NCBI GenBank assembly: GCA_026874595.1
Contig: CM049315.1
Coordinates: 77,288,401-77,352,400 of the forward strand
DNA length: 64,000 nt
Direction of reading: 5' to 3'
DNA from: Sipunculus nudus
Taxonomy: Eukaryota; Annelida; Sipuncula; Golfingiida; Sipunculidae
A program made the translations under genes and the position numbers. The first letter of the stretch is position 1. Every line of letters starts with the position of its first letter. Below the pieces are notes generated by a model, which saw only the letters and a program-made list of their open reading frames with translations, was not told where the DNA came from and searched no databases. Positions 24,771 through 37,125 of the stretch are shown piece by piece.

Positions 24771-24806
<36 letters not shown>
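24771..24806. repeat. (CT)n microsatellite
   Basis: Pure CT, about 17 units, immediately next to the SINE-like repeat. Confidence 0.95.
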
Positions 24807-24808
<2 letters not shown>

Positions 24809-25229
24809 CGTTTAATTTTTCTGCTTTAAAGTATTAATATGGCTTCTCTCTCTCTGATCCGAAGAAACAACGAACATTTTTTATTACCAACAAAAGCTTG
24901 GTCCTCTAGGGTCATTGTTGCTGTCATTATAATCATTTCTTTTTTTTCAGTTGGAGGTAGCCGCTTACTTTGTTGAAAGCTAATATTAAATGCTTTGCAC
25001 ATGCATCTGCGGAATTCCATTCCGGTTTCGATCTTCGTGACAAAGCGGAAACACATGATTATCCTGGCGTCAACCCTGCCCAGTGTACGGCACCTGCGGG
25101 TCCTGGGTGTGTAACCTTGAGGAAACCCCGAAAGTCGCATTCGTTTGTGAGTGAAACGAGACTGGGGGGGGGGTATAGTTTCCCATTAAATCTGCAGAGC
25201 TAGCGTTCACCCTGTATGGGGACGGGGCC

Positions 25230-25330
25230 GACCGTAAAAAAAATCTCACTGCACAGATATGAACTCACGATCCCCCGAAAAGAGCCATGAGCTCCTCCCC
25301 TATATAGACAACAGAAGAGGCCCGGCTAAA
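25230..25330 (-). mobile_element. Degraded tRNA-like SINE fragment
   Basis: On the minus strand GGGGGATCGTGAGTTCATAT resembles a tRNA T-arm/B-box region and is followed by an oligo-T stretch. No clear A box. Confidence 0.25.
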
Positions 25331-25334
25331 ACAT

Positions 25335-27079
25335 AATGGTACACTAACAGGAGCCACGAATAAAAGTGGAGGACTGGTTATTAAATTTTGCTTACCTCAA
25401 CAGGAAAATATAATTTGGTTAAACTAGTCCTGTATCGATTAGATTTGATAGATCCGCGGAAGAATATGATTTAACGATAGGCGCCACGTGGCTTGATAAA
25501 ACAAATTTATTTCCTGTTCTCCAATAGGGCAAGGTTATAGGTTCAATAATACTGGGAACACTGGTACCCGCCCGATCATGAAATATTTAGTAATTCTGTC
25601 AAAAGTTTTTGTGGCTTTGAATGTAAGTATCACTCATCATTTGGTGTATATATAGAGCTTAGTCTCGTATTCCAAAATAAAACATTATATTATTGTATTG
25701 TGTTTCTAAAATGTTGACAAAAAGAATCAGAAGATTGTTAACGGGGCCCATTCACCTATAAAGCATGTTGCATTAACACAAAAAAATAGCTTCTTTCCTT
25801 TAAAATAAATCTTTACCAACCAAAATATTGCCGTGAAACCGTTATACGTTAGCTTACTACTGTAAATATGTCTTAAAAACAGTCGACCGGGCGCGATCAC
25901 AGTTGTCAACATAAACACAGTTCCTGATTATGTCCCTTTAAGGAATCACAAAAAAAAATAAGCGAAGAATTATGTTTATATCTCAAATACAGTATATAAC
26001 AGCTTAAAGGCGCATATACCGTTTTGTGAGGTTTATTAACGAAGTTCATCCTTTGAACCTTTTACTAACGCCATTTCGGCCCCTTTGACATCAGAGAGTC
26101 TACGATCAGCGTACATGCTGTCAAGGTGCCGTTGCATCCTTCAGCGAGGAACGCACTATAAGGCTCTGTAACGATGCAAATATTTTCGTCATTTCTGACA
26201 ATGCCTCATGGATTACAGGTACACTGTTTATTGACATAATTCACACCAATCATTAGCTTTTTTAGTATACTTTCTATCAACATCTAACATGAGCGATAAA
26301 AGTTCTGTATTATCTCAGCATATTGGTAAACCTCTCCGCATGCTTGTTGAATTTCTGACCCCATTAATACAGGCATGGCTCACACAGGTTACTGGACACA
26401 GCAAACTTGTACGCGATACAGAAAATGACCCGTTACCATGAAAACGGAGTTTCAGTTTGGGTTATGAATTCACATGTATTTTCTTGTGTTAATTCATCAT
26501 TTATAGTCTAATGTTAAGATTATGGGCTGTTTACCACAATATGAAAGCATCATGATGGACGACCACTGCGATGCATTCCTCGATATTGCTTGTATCACAA
26601 CTCAAGTATAGGCTTACTGTAGCCCAATTCTCAGTGCCTACTGAGCCGGGTTGTGACGGCTAACCTTTTACATGAATAGGTCAGAACACGCAAATCCCTC
26701 ACACAAAGGCTGTTCCTGTTTATAACATATGGAGGGCCCGCCAAGATAATACAAACACATTCAACAAGGACATCTGGAGCCAAATTAGAAGAGTAAAGGG
26801 CGTAAAAAAAAATTAAGCCCATGTATCAATGGCAATAAGAACTTTTCTGAACAGGAATTACCTATGGCTCATTAATCTGTACAAAGAGTCAGCAAGAATC
26901 ACATACATTCTACAGAAAATGTATTGGAATGGGTGGTTTTAAACATGCACCGTGTGACCGTTTCGTATCAGGTAAGCGTTGACGTGTATTGCCACATATG
27001 CAGATAAAGAATTGATGGCGAATTGCTAATGTAGACTAATATTTCCAGACAAAATAACTCGATGTGTGGAATGACTTAT
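25335..27079. other. Intergenic stretch with dispersed repeat pieces
   Basis: Apart from the repeat at 25876-26160, no gene or RNA was recognised. The sequence is AT-rich with short frames only. Confidence 0.5.
25876..26160 (+). repeat. Dispersed repeat family D, copy 1
   Basis: Contains GACCGGGCGCGATCACAGTT, TCCTGATTATGTCCCTTTAA and, 130 bp on, CGCCATTTCGG...AGAGAGTCTAC. The same three blocks lie in the same order on the minus strand between 35176 and 33618, where other DNA, including a solo LTR, separates them. Confidence 0.6.
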
Positions 27080-27687
27080 GGTACCGTCCTGGCAATAACG
27101 ATTCCTCTATGATGGTACCACCCTAGCATAAAGATTCCTCCAGGATGGGACCGTCCTGGCATTAAAGATTCCTCGATGATGGGACCGTCCTGGCATTAAA
27201 GATTCCTCTAGGATGGGACCGTCCTGGCATTAAAGATTCCTCTAGAATGGGACCGCCCTGGCATTAAAGATTCCTCTAGGATGGGACCGTCCTGGCATTA
27301 AAGATTCCTCTAGAATGGGACCGCCCTGGCATTAAAGATTCCTCTAGGATGGGAACGGCCTGGCATAAAAGATTCCTCTAGGATGGGACCGTCCTGGCAT
27401 TAAAGATTCCTCTAGGATGGGACCGCCCTGGCATTAATTATTCCTCTAGGATGGGACCGTTCTGGCATTAAAGATTACTCTGGGATGGGACCGTCCCGGC
27501 ATTAAAGATTCCTCTAGGATGGGACCGTCCTGGCATTAAAGATTCCTCTAGGATGGGAACGGCCTGGCATAAAAGATTCCTCTAGGATGGGACCGTCCTG
27601 GCATTAAAGATTCCTCTAGGATGGGACCGTCCTGGCATTAAAGATTCCTCTAGGATGGGAACGGCCTGGCATTAAAGATTCCTCTAT
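27080..27687 (+). repeat. Minisatellite, 34-bp unit, about 18 copies
   Basis: The unit contains CTCTAGGATGGGACCGTCCT followed by GGCATTAAAGATTC. Copies differ by a few substitutions (ACGGCC versus CCGTCC). An AACGGCC variant recurs, suggesting some higher-order arrangement. The array ends abruptly near a CRE-like TGACGTCA at 27703. Confidence 0.95.
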
Positions 27688-27689
27688 AT

Positions 27690-30400
27690 GATAATAACAC
27701 GATGACGTCACAAGTGTATGTTACATAATCCGTTTTCAAAATTACATAGGAAACTGACATGAGACCTTTCAACTGTAATACAATTCATATATGCTTATCT
27801 GTGCAGGCTTTCGTTCAACAGACATTTACCACTACACTAGTGACACTTGCGGGTAGTCACTGACACTAAGTGTTCGAGTCCGTTACACTGACCGGAAAGG
27901 TAATACTTTGCGGGTCGATCTTTAATGGTGAATTATCTTTGAAGCCTTTGGTTTGCAACTTTCTCCCGGCAGGGACCGGGCCGCTATACGTTACTTAGAT
28001 ACTTTTTTCTTGGAGCCGCTGGGGCGTCTATTTCGTAAATATATAAGTAATAAAGCAATTAAATCAGTAAAACGACTCGCGTACATTTGCCGAAACTCAT
28101 TTGTTCCCATTTTTAGACCAACCGTTTATCATTGACAGAAGGTCATCGAGAAACTGGCCGATCAAAAAAAGCCTTTTATAAGTCCATCCTATTTTTGTGC
28201 AGACAGCATATGAACAATGTATTGTTTACATTTGGTTCGTAGAATTCGTTTGGCAGTTGTGACTGAGCGGCCCCAACGCAGGCATGCTTGTTCACTATTC
28301 AGAAAATAGATCCTAGAGCGGCTCGCTGAAGGAAGGTATCTTGGTAACGTAGCGGTCAGGTCCTCGCTGATGCTAATTTGTATCTAATGTAACATGATCA
28401 CATCGGCATTGTCAGCTCATTCAACTCACAACCCGACTACAGTAAACGATTAATACATCCAGCGCGCATGCATTTAGGCGATAACTGTTACATTTTATTC
28501 ATTTTAAAGCAAATTTATAGGCTATTACCGAAACAATTAGCCAGCCCGCGATTGAGCTCCTCACAAATGACGTATACAGCACATAGTATTGGGGTCGGTC
28601 TCAAACTCTTTAATCAGTTTCAGTTATCAAAATATTTATTAAGACAGATTGCAATCTAGGTTTCCGCAATGAACAACAGCGATGCTTTGTGAGACACGGA
28701 TTTGCATATCGATATAACTGCCATGGTCTTTAAATAGTAAGACTACACCCGTTTTAATGCAACCCATCGAAGTTCGTGTAGAGAATTTCGCCCTTCCAGC
28801 ATTGTTTTTATGTGAACCCTGTCCTTAGCATATTTTATTGGCCATTGAAGGGTCTACCTTGACCTCTAACAGCCAAAGCACGTGCTACCATGACAACACA
28901 CCACATTTCGCGGGCCCTGGGGAACCAGCAACAGTAATTAAAACATGCAAGCCTTGTGCGATCCACGTTGCTTTCATATAGAACTAACCTTTTTATTCAA
29001 TTAATGCTCAAGAAAATCTTCAGTACAGTATTGGATTGTATATTTTGACAAATAAAAAAACTATGGCTTTGTTGTGACAAATATGATTTTTTTTTTAGCG
29101 TGCCTTCAACAAATGCGATGTTTCACGTCTGACTGGATAGTAATATATAATTACATTCTCGTCTTATAGACTGTCTGCATATAAGCGACACATGGTGTGA
29201 TATTTACCCCTTGCGATACGGATAAGCACGCTTCACAAACAATAACATCCGAATGAAAGAGTCGTAAACGAGGTCTCCTTTAATATCATTAGCCGGCTTT
29301 GCCTTCAGCCCAGTTATCCCCTTCAAGCGTATAACTGGAATATATAGGGTCCCTTATGGCACGGTAATATGATATATTATCGTGTAATGTCGTGCCCAGG
29401 GCTGCGTTATAAGGGCATAATCCTCATATTTATGGCTGGGCCCCGCTGATCGCATGTTTCATTTCATCAGACAATCCTTGTCTGATATGTGTTGTTTACA
29501 TCTCGTCATAACAGAACCTGAACACGAGCTAGCGAACTGACGGCCAAACCATGTTACATTATTGCCATCCGGGACTATCAGATATCAAGGATCATGGTAT
29601 TGTAACGTTACACAGGGGAAGCAAGATTTCCGTTCCCCTAAAACTATATATAACAGTGCTGTTTTATTTATTTACCCTGTTTGTCTGTCCGTCTGTTTTT
29701 CCCTCTTCCCTTTGTATATTTGTTGTCGAAGTATTCAATCACAAGAACAATTACTTAGATAAAGTTTAAGTTAGATACTTAAATTAAAGATTCGATAATT
29801 ATTAGTACATGTACTTATTTCCTTTTATAAGTTTATTCATAAATAATTTTGCTCTCAACCGATATGACAGAATTCTTGCAAACCTCAGACCAAATTTGCC
29901 GCGTAATTCAAAAGGAAGTATTCTTTTGTTGTATCATCTTCACATTTATTTTCATCTTTTATTTCCATTTATACATTTGTACGATTCATGTGATAATTAT
30001 TATACCCAGAGTCCAGCTAGTCACATATTTATAAATGTAACATTTATGTAGTACAAAGTAGAGTTAAATCCAGCCAGGTCATTCAAGTACAGTTACTTTT
30101 AATATCATGACATTTTGAACATTTTTTAGACTCGAGGCTCTATAGATAATAGAATTACTTGGGGCTCAAATATTAAAGTAGGGAGAATATTCATATCAGA
30201 AAGAAAACGGTTATTACCATTCAGACTTGAAAATCCAAATTTCACAGATGTCTCAAACAACGTGATCAGCAAGCACCACTTAAGCAGGACAACGGTGCAT
30301 GGACACGATTTTTCCAGGTGTCTTTACGGTCATTGAATATTCATGAATAAGGCCCGCCAGCGGGCAAACTCGGTAGTGCTTGACAACATGCTCTGTCGCT
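27690..30400. other. Intergenic stretch, no recognised gene
   Basis: AT-rich, with CRE-like TGACGTCA at 27703-27710 and an imperfect X-box-like GCTACCATGACAAC at 28884-28897. Open frames here show no motif. Confidence 0.5.
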
Positions 30401-30407
30401 TAGTCTT

Positions 30408-30421
30408 GTTACCATGGCAAC
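30408..30421. promoter_or_regulatory. Perfect palindromic X-box (RFX site)
   Basis: GTTACCATGGCAAC fits the full RFX consensus GTNRCC-(0-3)-RGYAAC with both half-sites intact. RFX factors drive ciliary genes in animals, commonly from sites close upstream of the start codon. An ATG begins an open frame 60 bp to the right (30481). A chance match to a fixed 14-mer of this type is unlikely in 64 kb, but function is unproven. Confidence 0.5.
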
Positions 30422-30480
30422 TTAACAACTGCATGTAAACATGGGCACTTGCCAACTGCCTCTTTTGCTGACTGGGCGTG

Positions 30481-30705
30481 ATGAACTATGAAGCCGCATT
30501 CAATGCCACAACACCGAAAGACTCTCTCCAGAGAGACAACAGTAACTGGCGCGACACACAGGAGAACCTGGCGTTGTCACCAAGCTGGAACTGGTGGCTG
30601 CCCCGGGAATCGACATGGACTTTACAAGTCAGAGGGGGTTCCACACGTTCTGGTCTGATGGGCGCTCAATACTGGTTCAATTTGTGTAAAAAATATATGT
30701 CGTGA
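30481..30705 (+). CDS. Uncertain ORF / possible first exon downstream of the X-box
   Basis: The ATG at 30481 opens 74 codons starting MNYEAAFNATTPKDSLQRD, with a Trp-rich segment near SPSWNWWLPRESTW. The first 50 codons are in sequence clearly less AT-rich than the flanks; the last 20 look non-coding. A weak donor (CAA|GTCAGA) near codon 49 could end a coding exon. The position 60 bp after a perfect X-box suggests a ciliary gene, but I do not recognise the protein and cannot find a next exon. Confidence 0.25.
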   Translation: MNYEAAFNATTPKDSLQRDNSNWRDTQENLALSPSWNWWLPRESTWTLQVRGGSTRSGLMGAQYWFNLCKKYMS

Positions 30706-30709
30706 TCCT

Positions 30710-31850
30710 GTTTGATGTAAAGCATTATTTACCAGGACTCAAGTAATGTTTCACTGACGCTGAACGATTTTTTTCTCTTTTAGAGAATTATTGTGTTATA
30801 CCCGTCAGGTTAAACGCTGAATTGCCACGTCAGCTAAGAACGATACTTGCGAAAATAAATTGAAAGGAGGGGGGGGATATTTTTTACAAAGTTGACAAGA
30901 ATAGGGCACACTAGCGGATTAAGTCGAAATGAGTCCGGGGGTTAATCCAAGACCTGCTTTTATAAACTGTTATTGTGCTTACAGAGAAGAAAGATAATGT
31001 CATCATTTGCCAAGATTTATTCATTAGTTACTTAAGAAGGTGGCTCACCAGTCGAAGATTAATGAACAGGGTAGGGTTTCATTCTTGTTGAGACTGAACA
31101 ACTGGCGGAAACTTGTATCCGTTTCATAAATTAATCATGCAGCTTATCAAGTGGCCCTACCCTAATGGAGAGTTACCATTCAATTCAAAATATATTCATT
31201 ATGTCAAAGTTATTTTACATTATAACAAATCCGTCCTGTTATTTTTTTAACTCTGGTATCAGTTTCAAGATTTAATCTCGCAGATAATCATTTTTTTTGT
31301 TGTGGGATTAGTTTTCAGAAATAAGTTTTTCAGAAATTTGTATATGTTGAACATCAATAAAATGTTCGCTTCGTGCAGTATCTATATATGGCTGCAAGCT
31401 GGACGACAGATGTCTGTATAGTCTGCGGACCAAACAGTTTTTTATGTTGTATACGCGAATGCCTTTTAAAGGCACATAATCATTCGCAATAATACCTACG
31501 CGTGCATTAGCTCTTGCTTTGATCTTTGAACTTTATTGACCAAGGCATAACACAAGTAGTAACATGTTTCAAAACATTCAAAAATGTCACCAACAAATAT
31601 ACGTTTTATGCCATTTATCAAAGGGGACAAAACAGGAAATATTGTACAGTAAACAGAAAATTGTGCATGAATAGTTGAAATCCATTTATAATATTGAATT
31701 AATAATTCATATTTTGAGACATTTAATACTGTTAAACCTTTTTTGTAAACACGTAGATAGACGTGGTCTTGTCAAATACTGAAAAAAATAACATACATTC
31801 AATAAATTAACACATTTAAAACGGATAGATCTAACATATGCTTTTAGATC
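30710..31850. other. Intergenic stretch, no recognised gene
   Basis: AT-rich, without a long frame or visible repeat. Confidence 0.5.
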
Positions 31851-31854
31851 ATTT

Positions 31855-32340
31855 TGACTGAATACAAAAGTTTCCAAGCAAAACTATCCCGGCATGTTTT
31901 GTACGTCGTTATGGTTCTGCGTGTGAGTAAAAAGGTTGGGGTTTATAGTCTGATATCACCGACAACGTCAGTCTCATCCGACTTTAAACTTTGCCTTCCT
32001 TGTCTTTCGGGCTTGTTCATTCTTGCAGCTTTTCTCGGCTCCCTGGGAGGCATACAACCCACGCAGACACATCAGGGGCTAGAAGGTTATTTGTTCTACA
32101 TTTGCCTGCCGCCCATGACCAGTACCCATTCACTCCTGGGTCGAGAGAGCGCAATCTTGTGGTTAAGACATTGCCTAGGAGACTTAGCGCAGACGGGACG
32201 CAAACCCACAACCTCGCGATCACAAGGGACCATTACGCCACCACGCTCCACCACGAGTAAGCACAGTCCACGTGTGTCTGTTTACTCTAACAAGACTGCG
32301 TGACCAGAGGTCCGATCTTGTGCCTCTAACAAACAAGGAG
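31855..32340 (+). repeat. Dispersed repeat family E, copy interrupted by a SINE
   Basis: The left part (TACAAAAGTTTCCAAGCAAAA ... GTTATGGTTCTGCGTGT) and right part (CAGTCCACGTGTGTCTGTTT ... GACCAGAGGTCCGATCTTGTG) are contiguous at 34850-35005 but here are separated by 324 bp of SINE. Confidence 0.75.
31931..32254 (-). mobile_element. tRNA-derived SINE with 6-bp target duplication
   Basis: Flanked on both sides by GAGTAA (31925-31930 and 32255-32260), so it is an insertion into repeat E, confirmed by the empty site at 34850-35005. On the minus strand it begins GTGGTGGAGCGTGGTGGCGT. The A-box-like TGGCGTAATGGT and B-box-like GGTTTGCGTCCC lie about 35 bp apart, as in a tRNA-type pol III promoter. 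The inner right part looks tRNA-unrelated. No clear poly(A) tail is visible at the 31931 end. Confidence 0.72.
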
Positions 32341-32344
32341 AAAA

Positions 32345-33525
32345 ACTTGACAAAAGAAAAACAGAAGAAACACCGGTTTGAAGCTTGAAAATTTCTTGAA
32401 TTTGGAAAGGGGCGTACCAGCTGGGGTACGCGCTATATATGTTTCGCGCTAAGGATTGCGCCCGAAGTAAGCTTATTTCCACACATGTACGGGAGTAACT
32501 AAACGGTTTTATAATCATAATAGTGTAAAGAGAACACACCACATTGCATTCATATTTAACACACCTGATATGTAAACAGGTCCCGTCTAACAAACAGTGG
32601 ATGAAAATGATAAAAAAAATGCGCACTTACAAATCCTAATGGCTGTTAAATATGACCGCCACCAATTAAGGAGGAAAAGGCAATTTCTTTCTTACATTTT
32701 CGATAGATTATGTAAATGATTTCATGGATGGTACCTTGCTAGAGCAGTATGTGTTTTATGATGAATAAGATCGTTTTGTGGCATTTACAATCAAAAGCAG
32801 TTCTTCAGACGAGTAAAACATATTGAAAGTGATCCACGGATGCAGTTCTGTATCAACGTTAATGTATAACCGAAAGGATTTGTTTTCAGTTAGAGAAATA
32901 AAGCTGGTTTCATACATATAACAATATACGTCTGCACGGGATAGGTGTGTTATCATTCCTACTGACGTAATACTGACTTAATACTGACGAAACGTTACGT
33001 GTACACGATATTACCCTGAGCGATCTTTCTGCGTTACATTATAAAATTTTAGAACATATTCTTTCTTTTGTTATGCGATCAATGAAAACACATATAAAAT
33101 ATTAATATATTAAGTACACAAACCCTAGATTGGCGCTAAACGTGTAGTCGATTTTATCGTTACACAAACGCATATAATGTAGACGTATTGCGTTACATGC
33201 ATGTACACCACGGTCTAATGGGTCTTCCCTCCTCCAGGAACTAAAAAAAAAATAATGCTTTTGCTTACCCCAGTTAACATTAATATATTTTGGATGTTAA
33301 CTAAATAAAACTTTAAAAAAAATCAAAGGATACTATTGGTATCCCGAAAATACTTTTTGCTTACTCCTATAGGTCCCCTAAGCTCCCATGCAGACCATTG
33401 GCACTATAGGCAATCGAAGTGATCTTCACCTTTGCAAAGAAAAGTAACTTAAGATATCTGCCTAACAAGGGGAGAATTGGAGCTCACTAGAAAATAATCT
33501 TATAAATAATAGATGAAAATATTAT
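32345..33525. other. Intergenic stretch, no recognised gene
   Basis: AT-rich, with short frames only. Confidence 0.5.
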
Positions 33526-33617
33526 CTTTAGAGTGAAAATAGCCCTGACAACACGACTCCGTATGCACTTTATATAGGTCTGGAAACCCTTACTCGACCG
33601 ACAGCCAGCACGCTTGT

Positions 33618-35176
33618 AGTAGACTCTCTAATGTCAGAGGCCCGAAATGACGCTAGCGCTAAAATAAATGATTTAGGAGTAATTTTATTTTAAAAAAATG
33701 GGTACAACTTGTACCCCTGATGATTATCTGTTCGTCACATGACCCTCTCCTGGGCCTTATTGATATCAGAAACATTGTCCATGCAAAAAATCGTTTGTCT
33801 CAAATAAATTCCGTTAATATTTGTTCAATTGGCAAACTTATTACAAACTTAAAAGATAAAGCAATTAATCTACAGAGGACGAGTAGCCACATATGTTCAG
33901 CAACTGTTAAAGGGACATAATCAGGAGCAATGTGTTACAGATGCCCTGTTTATTGTGTGCACAAGTCTTACAGATGTCTTTTTTGTTGTGCGATACGGGC
34001 GTAGCTCTTGTTGTGGCTGCCTCGCCTGGCCGGGTGTTGCACTCTCAGTTTAATCCGTACTGGTTAAACTCTCGTTGTCATGCTAGCTTGGGGCTTTCTC
34101 GCCTGGCCGAGCCGGGGCGAGCTCACGTGTGAACCCTTATATGTTTCGTTGTTCTGGTATGTTCTTTGAACGTGTGTACTGTGTTAGATTCTTTAGACTG
34201 TTCGAGAAGTAGAAAACTCTCGGCTTGGGGCGAGAAATTATAAATAGAGGGCTGTGTTTTAGAGCCGAGAGAGAGGTGAGAGAATATTCAAGCGAACACA
34301 GACGTGTGTATTTCAGTTTGTTGGACCTATCCGATTATCCAATAATTTCAGGGATTCTACAATTACTTACACTTTACAATTTAGTGTTGCCTATCTCAAG
34401 TTTACTTTCTGGATTGTTACAAAAACTTTACATAGGACTTTTATTCTCCGAGAGAATTTGTGTGAACTTTTCATCCGGCTGATACATTGTAAAGGACTTA
34501 TCGCTGTGACAGTGGTATCCAGGTACTGTACACTTTGTTTATTTTATTGTGTGATAGTATTGGTATGTTGTTATACCGCTGTTATGCTGTGTAATTGTAT
34601 TGATTTAGTGTATTGTAATGTTAGGGTTGTTTTAAGAATAAGTTATAGTTATTTGTTAACAAAAAAAAAACACTGAATTCTTTATTCATTCCCCTAGACA
34701 TTTCACACTGCCTAGTGTTACAGAATCTGATTTTTTGTATCTCCATGACAAAATTAATGTTCATTACGCATACGTGATCTGTTGATTTTAGGTTCAGTAA
34801 CAAATGTTATTCTTATTCTCTCACTTCATTAGTTCCCGTTTGCTTTATACAAAAGTTTCCAGGCAAAACCTTGAAGTACACGGTCTCAGTACCTCCCTAT
34901 GAGAGGTTCAACACCTTGTTATGGTTTTACGTGTTTTTAAACACTGTCCACGTGTGTCTGTTCACAATAATTAGGCGCGTGGCCAGAGGTCCAATTTTGT
35001 GCATGCGCGACAGAAAACATGCGATGTTCAAGCCAGCGGGACATGTAATACATTTTGTGGGCCAAGTCAGTCAGGGCATCTATTGATTGACATGTTTTCG
35101 CCCAGGCGTTGCACGCAGTCCCATGCGCTGTGTTCATGTTGACAACTGTAATCGCGCCCGGTCCACTGCTTAAAAC
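33618..35176 (-). repeat. Dispersed repeat D/E composite, split by a solo LTR
   Basis: On the minus strand the blocks seen at 25876-26160 appear in order at 35176-35129, 33926-33907 and 33656-33618. Between them lies repeat E (34850-35005) and a solo LTR. The two flanks of the LTR show that it entered a pre-existing repeat. Confidence 0.5.
33933..34802 (+). mobile_element. Solo LTR of the Gmr1-like Gypsy family
   Basis: An 870-bp sequence beginning TGTTACAG and ending CAGTAACA, flanked by the 4-bp target duplication AATG (33929-33932 and 34803-34806). It aligns along its length, in reverse orientation, with the 813-bp LTR at 47644-48456: shared CTCGCCTGGCCG-like, CTGTTCGAGAAGT, GGATTGTTACA/GCAAGAACTTT and CATTTCACACTGCCTAGTGT blocks. 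A TATA box, TATAAATA (34239-34246), would be its promoter. No internal sequence remains, so it probably arose by LTR-LTR recombination. Confidence 0.88.
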
Positions 35177-35184
35177 ACTAAACA

Positions 35185-36374
35185 GAAGTAAGCAAGCGGT
35201 TTCAGGGGGAAAATTTTATTCCAGATGCCAATTAATCTAAAGGAGAAGACGCTATTTTTCGTGTCAATTCAACATGTTTTATGGGTGATTTACCCCCTTT
35301 AAACACAATTCATGAACTAAGATGTTTTTGAATAGATTTATTAACAACAAAAAGTATTTGCATACTTTGATACACCATAGAGGTCAGGTCACAGGCCAGG
35401 TCATTAGTGACCAGAGTTAATACCTTAGTTATATGGCTGCAGCAGTGACGGCCTTCTGCTCTTCTCTTCATGATAAAACACTGTTACATCATATACTGGT
35501 ATAACATGAACAGGACACTCCATGCACAGGTATATGGTAACTGTGAAACACAGGAGAGATAGGTAGAGTGAACATAGTTTAAGCTGGATCCTATTCTTAA
35601 TAACTCTTGTTTTCATTCCTTCTGGAAAACCAGGAGTGCCGCTACACGAAATCATAAGACCATATTCAAGGCGGAATATGGAGCCCGCGGGTCCCCCGGT
35701 GAGTAATTCTCAGCCTTGCACCAAGGCAATGAACTTATGTACTATACTAAGTCATGTACATTTTTTTCGCCTTTTTTTGTCTTGTTTTTTTTTTGTCTTT
35801 CTTTGGTGAATCTATTTTGATGATTTGGGCGCTATCCAAAATCAGCGTTATACCGCGTTCTACTTTGCCAATACACGTCTCCTTACCACCAAACTCTCTC
35901 CCGCAGATAGATTTTCGCACGGACGCTGTCCGCAGAGCATACTTTCATGTCGCTTCTCCGCGTCGTAATCGCATCCTGACAGGTTTATCTCTGACACTTC
36001 TCTGCCATTTTGCATACACACTAAAACCCGGATGTCACAGGTCACATGTCGGACTCTTAGTGATACCGCAAAATAGCGATTTTCATATTTATTATCATAA
36101 TTTGTTATGTTTTCTGGTGTTAAGGAGAGGTATTAATTTAAATGCTGTATACATGACCGACTTTAGGTCGACATGGTGAATTATCATGTAATTCTACTGG
36201 AGGGTGTGGCCGTGGTCAGAGAGAGCGTAATCGCGCTATTAATATGTAATTTATCGTGATATGCCGTTTAATATATCACATTCGATCGCAAACTATAAAG
36301 TGATATACAAATATATTGTCATTTACAATATTTTCACGTTGTTGACAGGCCATGCTAATCATTACCCACACATT

Positions 36375-36375
<1 letters not shown>
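35185..36375. other. Intergenic stretch, no secure gene
   Basis: A lower-AT segment (35860-36060) is open for 61 codons on the minus strand and ends near a GGTG|GTAAGG donor, but it has no ATG or recognisable motif. Confidence 0.45.

Positions 36376-36378
<3 letters not shown>

Positions 36379-36464
<86 letters not shown>
36379..36464. repeat. Compound (CT)n(TA)n microsatellite
   Basis: About 34 bp of pure CT run directly into about 50 bp of pure TA. Confidence 0.95.
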
Positions 36465-36465
<1 letters not shown>

Positions 36466-36842
36466 CCGGGATATATGATACAAAAACTACACGTCTGACA
36501 CGATCACTGCATTTATATGAAAGCATATACCCAAATTAAGCATGGTGATTAACTAATTAATAGATCTATTTCATTAGGCTGTGTTTCACACTGATGGCAA
36601 AGGCAACAAAAATGTCCATTTTATGATATTTTATGATAATTAAAGGCAAGTGGAAATTGCAGTAATAATATATGCTACCTTTGATATATATTAAATAATA
36701 AATAATTTACAGTAAAGTAACCAAAAGATGCACAAATACCTAAGGCCTAGTACTCTATATGTGTCTCATCCTCTTTTATCATAACGGTCAAGCAGAATTC
36801 AATGTAGATTTGGGGTGCGTATATTATTTATTTTACATCTGA

Positions 36843-36893
36843 GCCATGGAGAGTGCCTTGATTCGTTTAATAACTATTTGTACAATCCATGTA

Positions 36894-36935
<42 letters not shown>
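36843..36935 (+). repeat. SINE-like 3' tail fragment plus (TA)n
   Basis: GCCATGGAGAGTGCCTTG followed by TGTACAATCCATGTAATAAA matches the 3' part of the repeat at 47090-47290, and a (TA)n tract extends the tail. Confidence 0.6.
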
Positions 36936-36940
<5 letters not shown>

Positions 36941-37077
36941 TCTTTTTTTCTATTTTATAATAAGACAATACTAATGGACTATCGCCAGCCTCTTCATTTC
37001 TTTCACCGGCATATAAGCGTGGTGTACAAGTGACTTTCCTCTGTCAATACTTTATATATAAACTATACACAGGTAAC

Positions 37078-37081
<4 letters not shown>

Positions 37082-37125
<44 letters not shown>
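37082..37125. repeat. (TA)n microsatellite
   Basis: Pure TA, about 22 units. Confidence 0.95.

Noticed and set aside
35860-36045. 61-codon minus-strand frame ending at a GGTG|GTAAGG donor
   Set aside because: No ATG, acceptor or recognisable sequence; kept only as a note.
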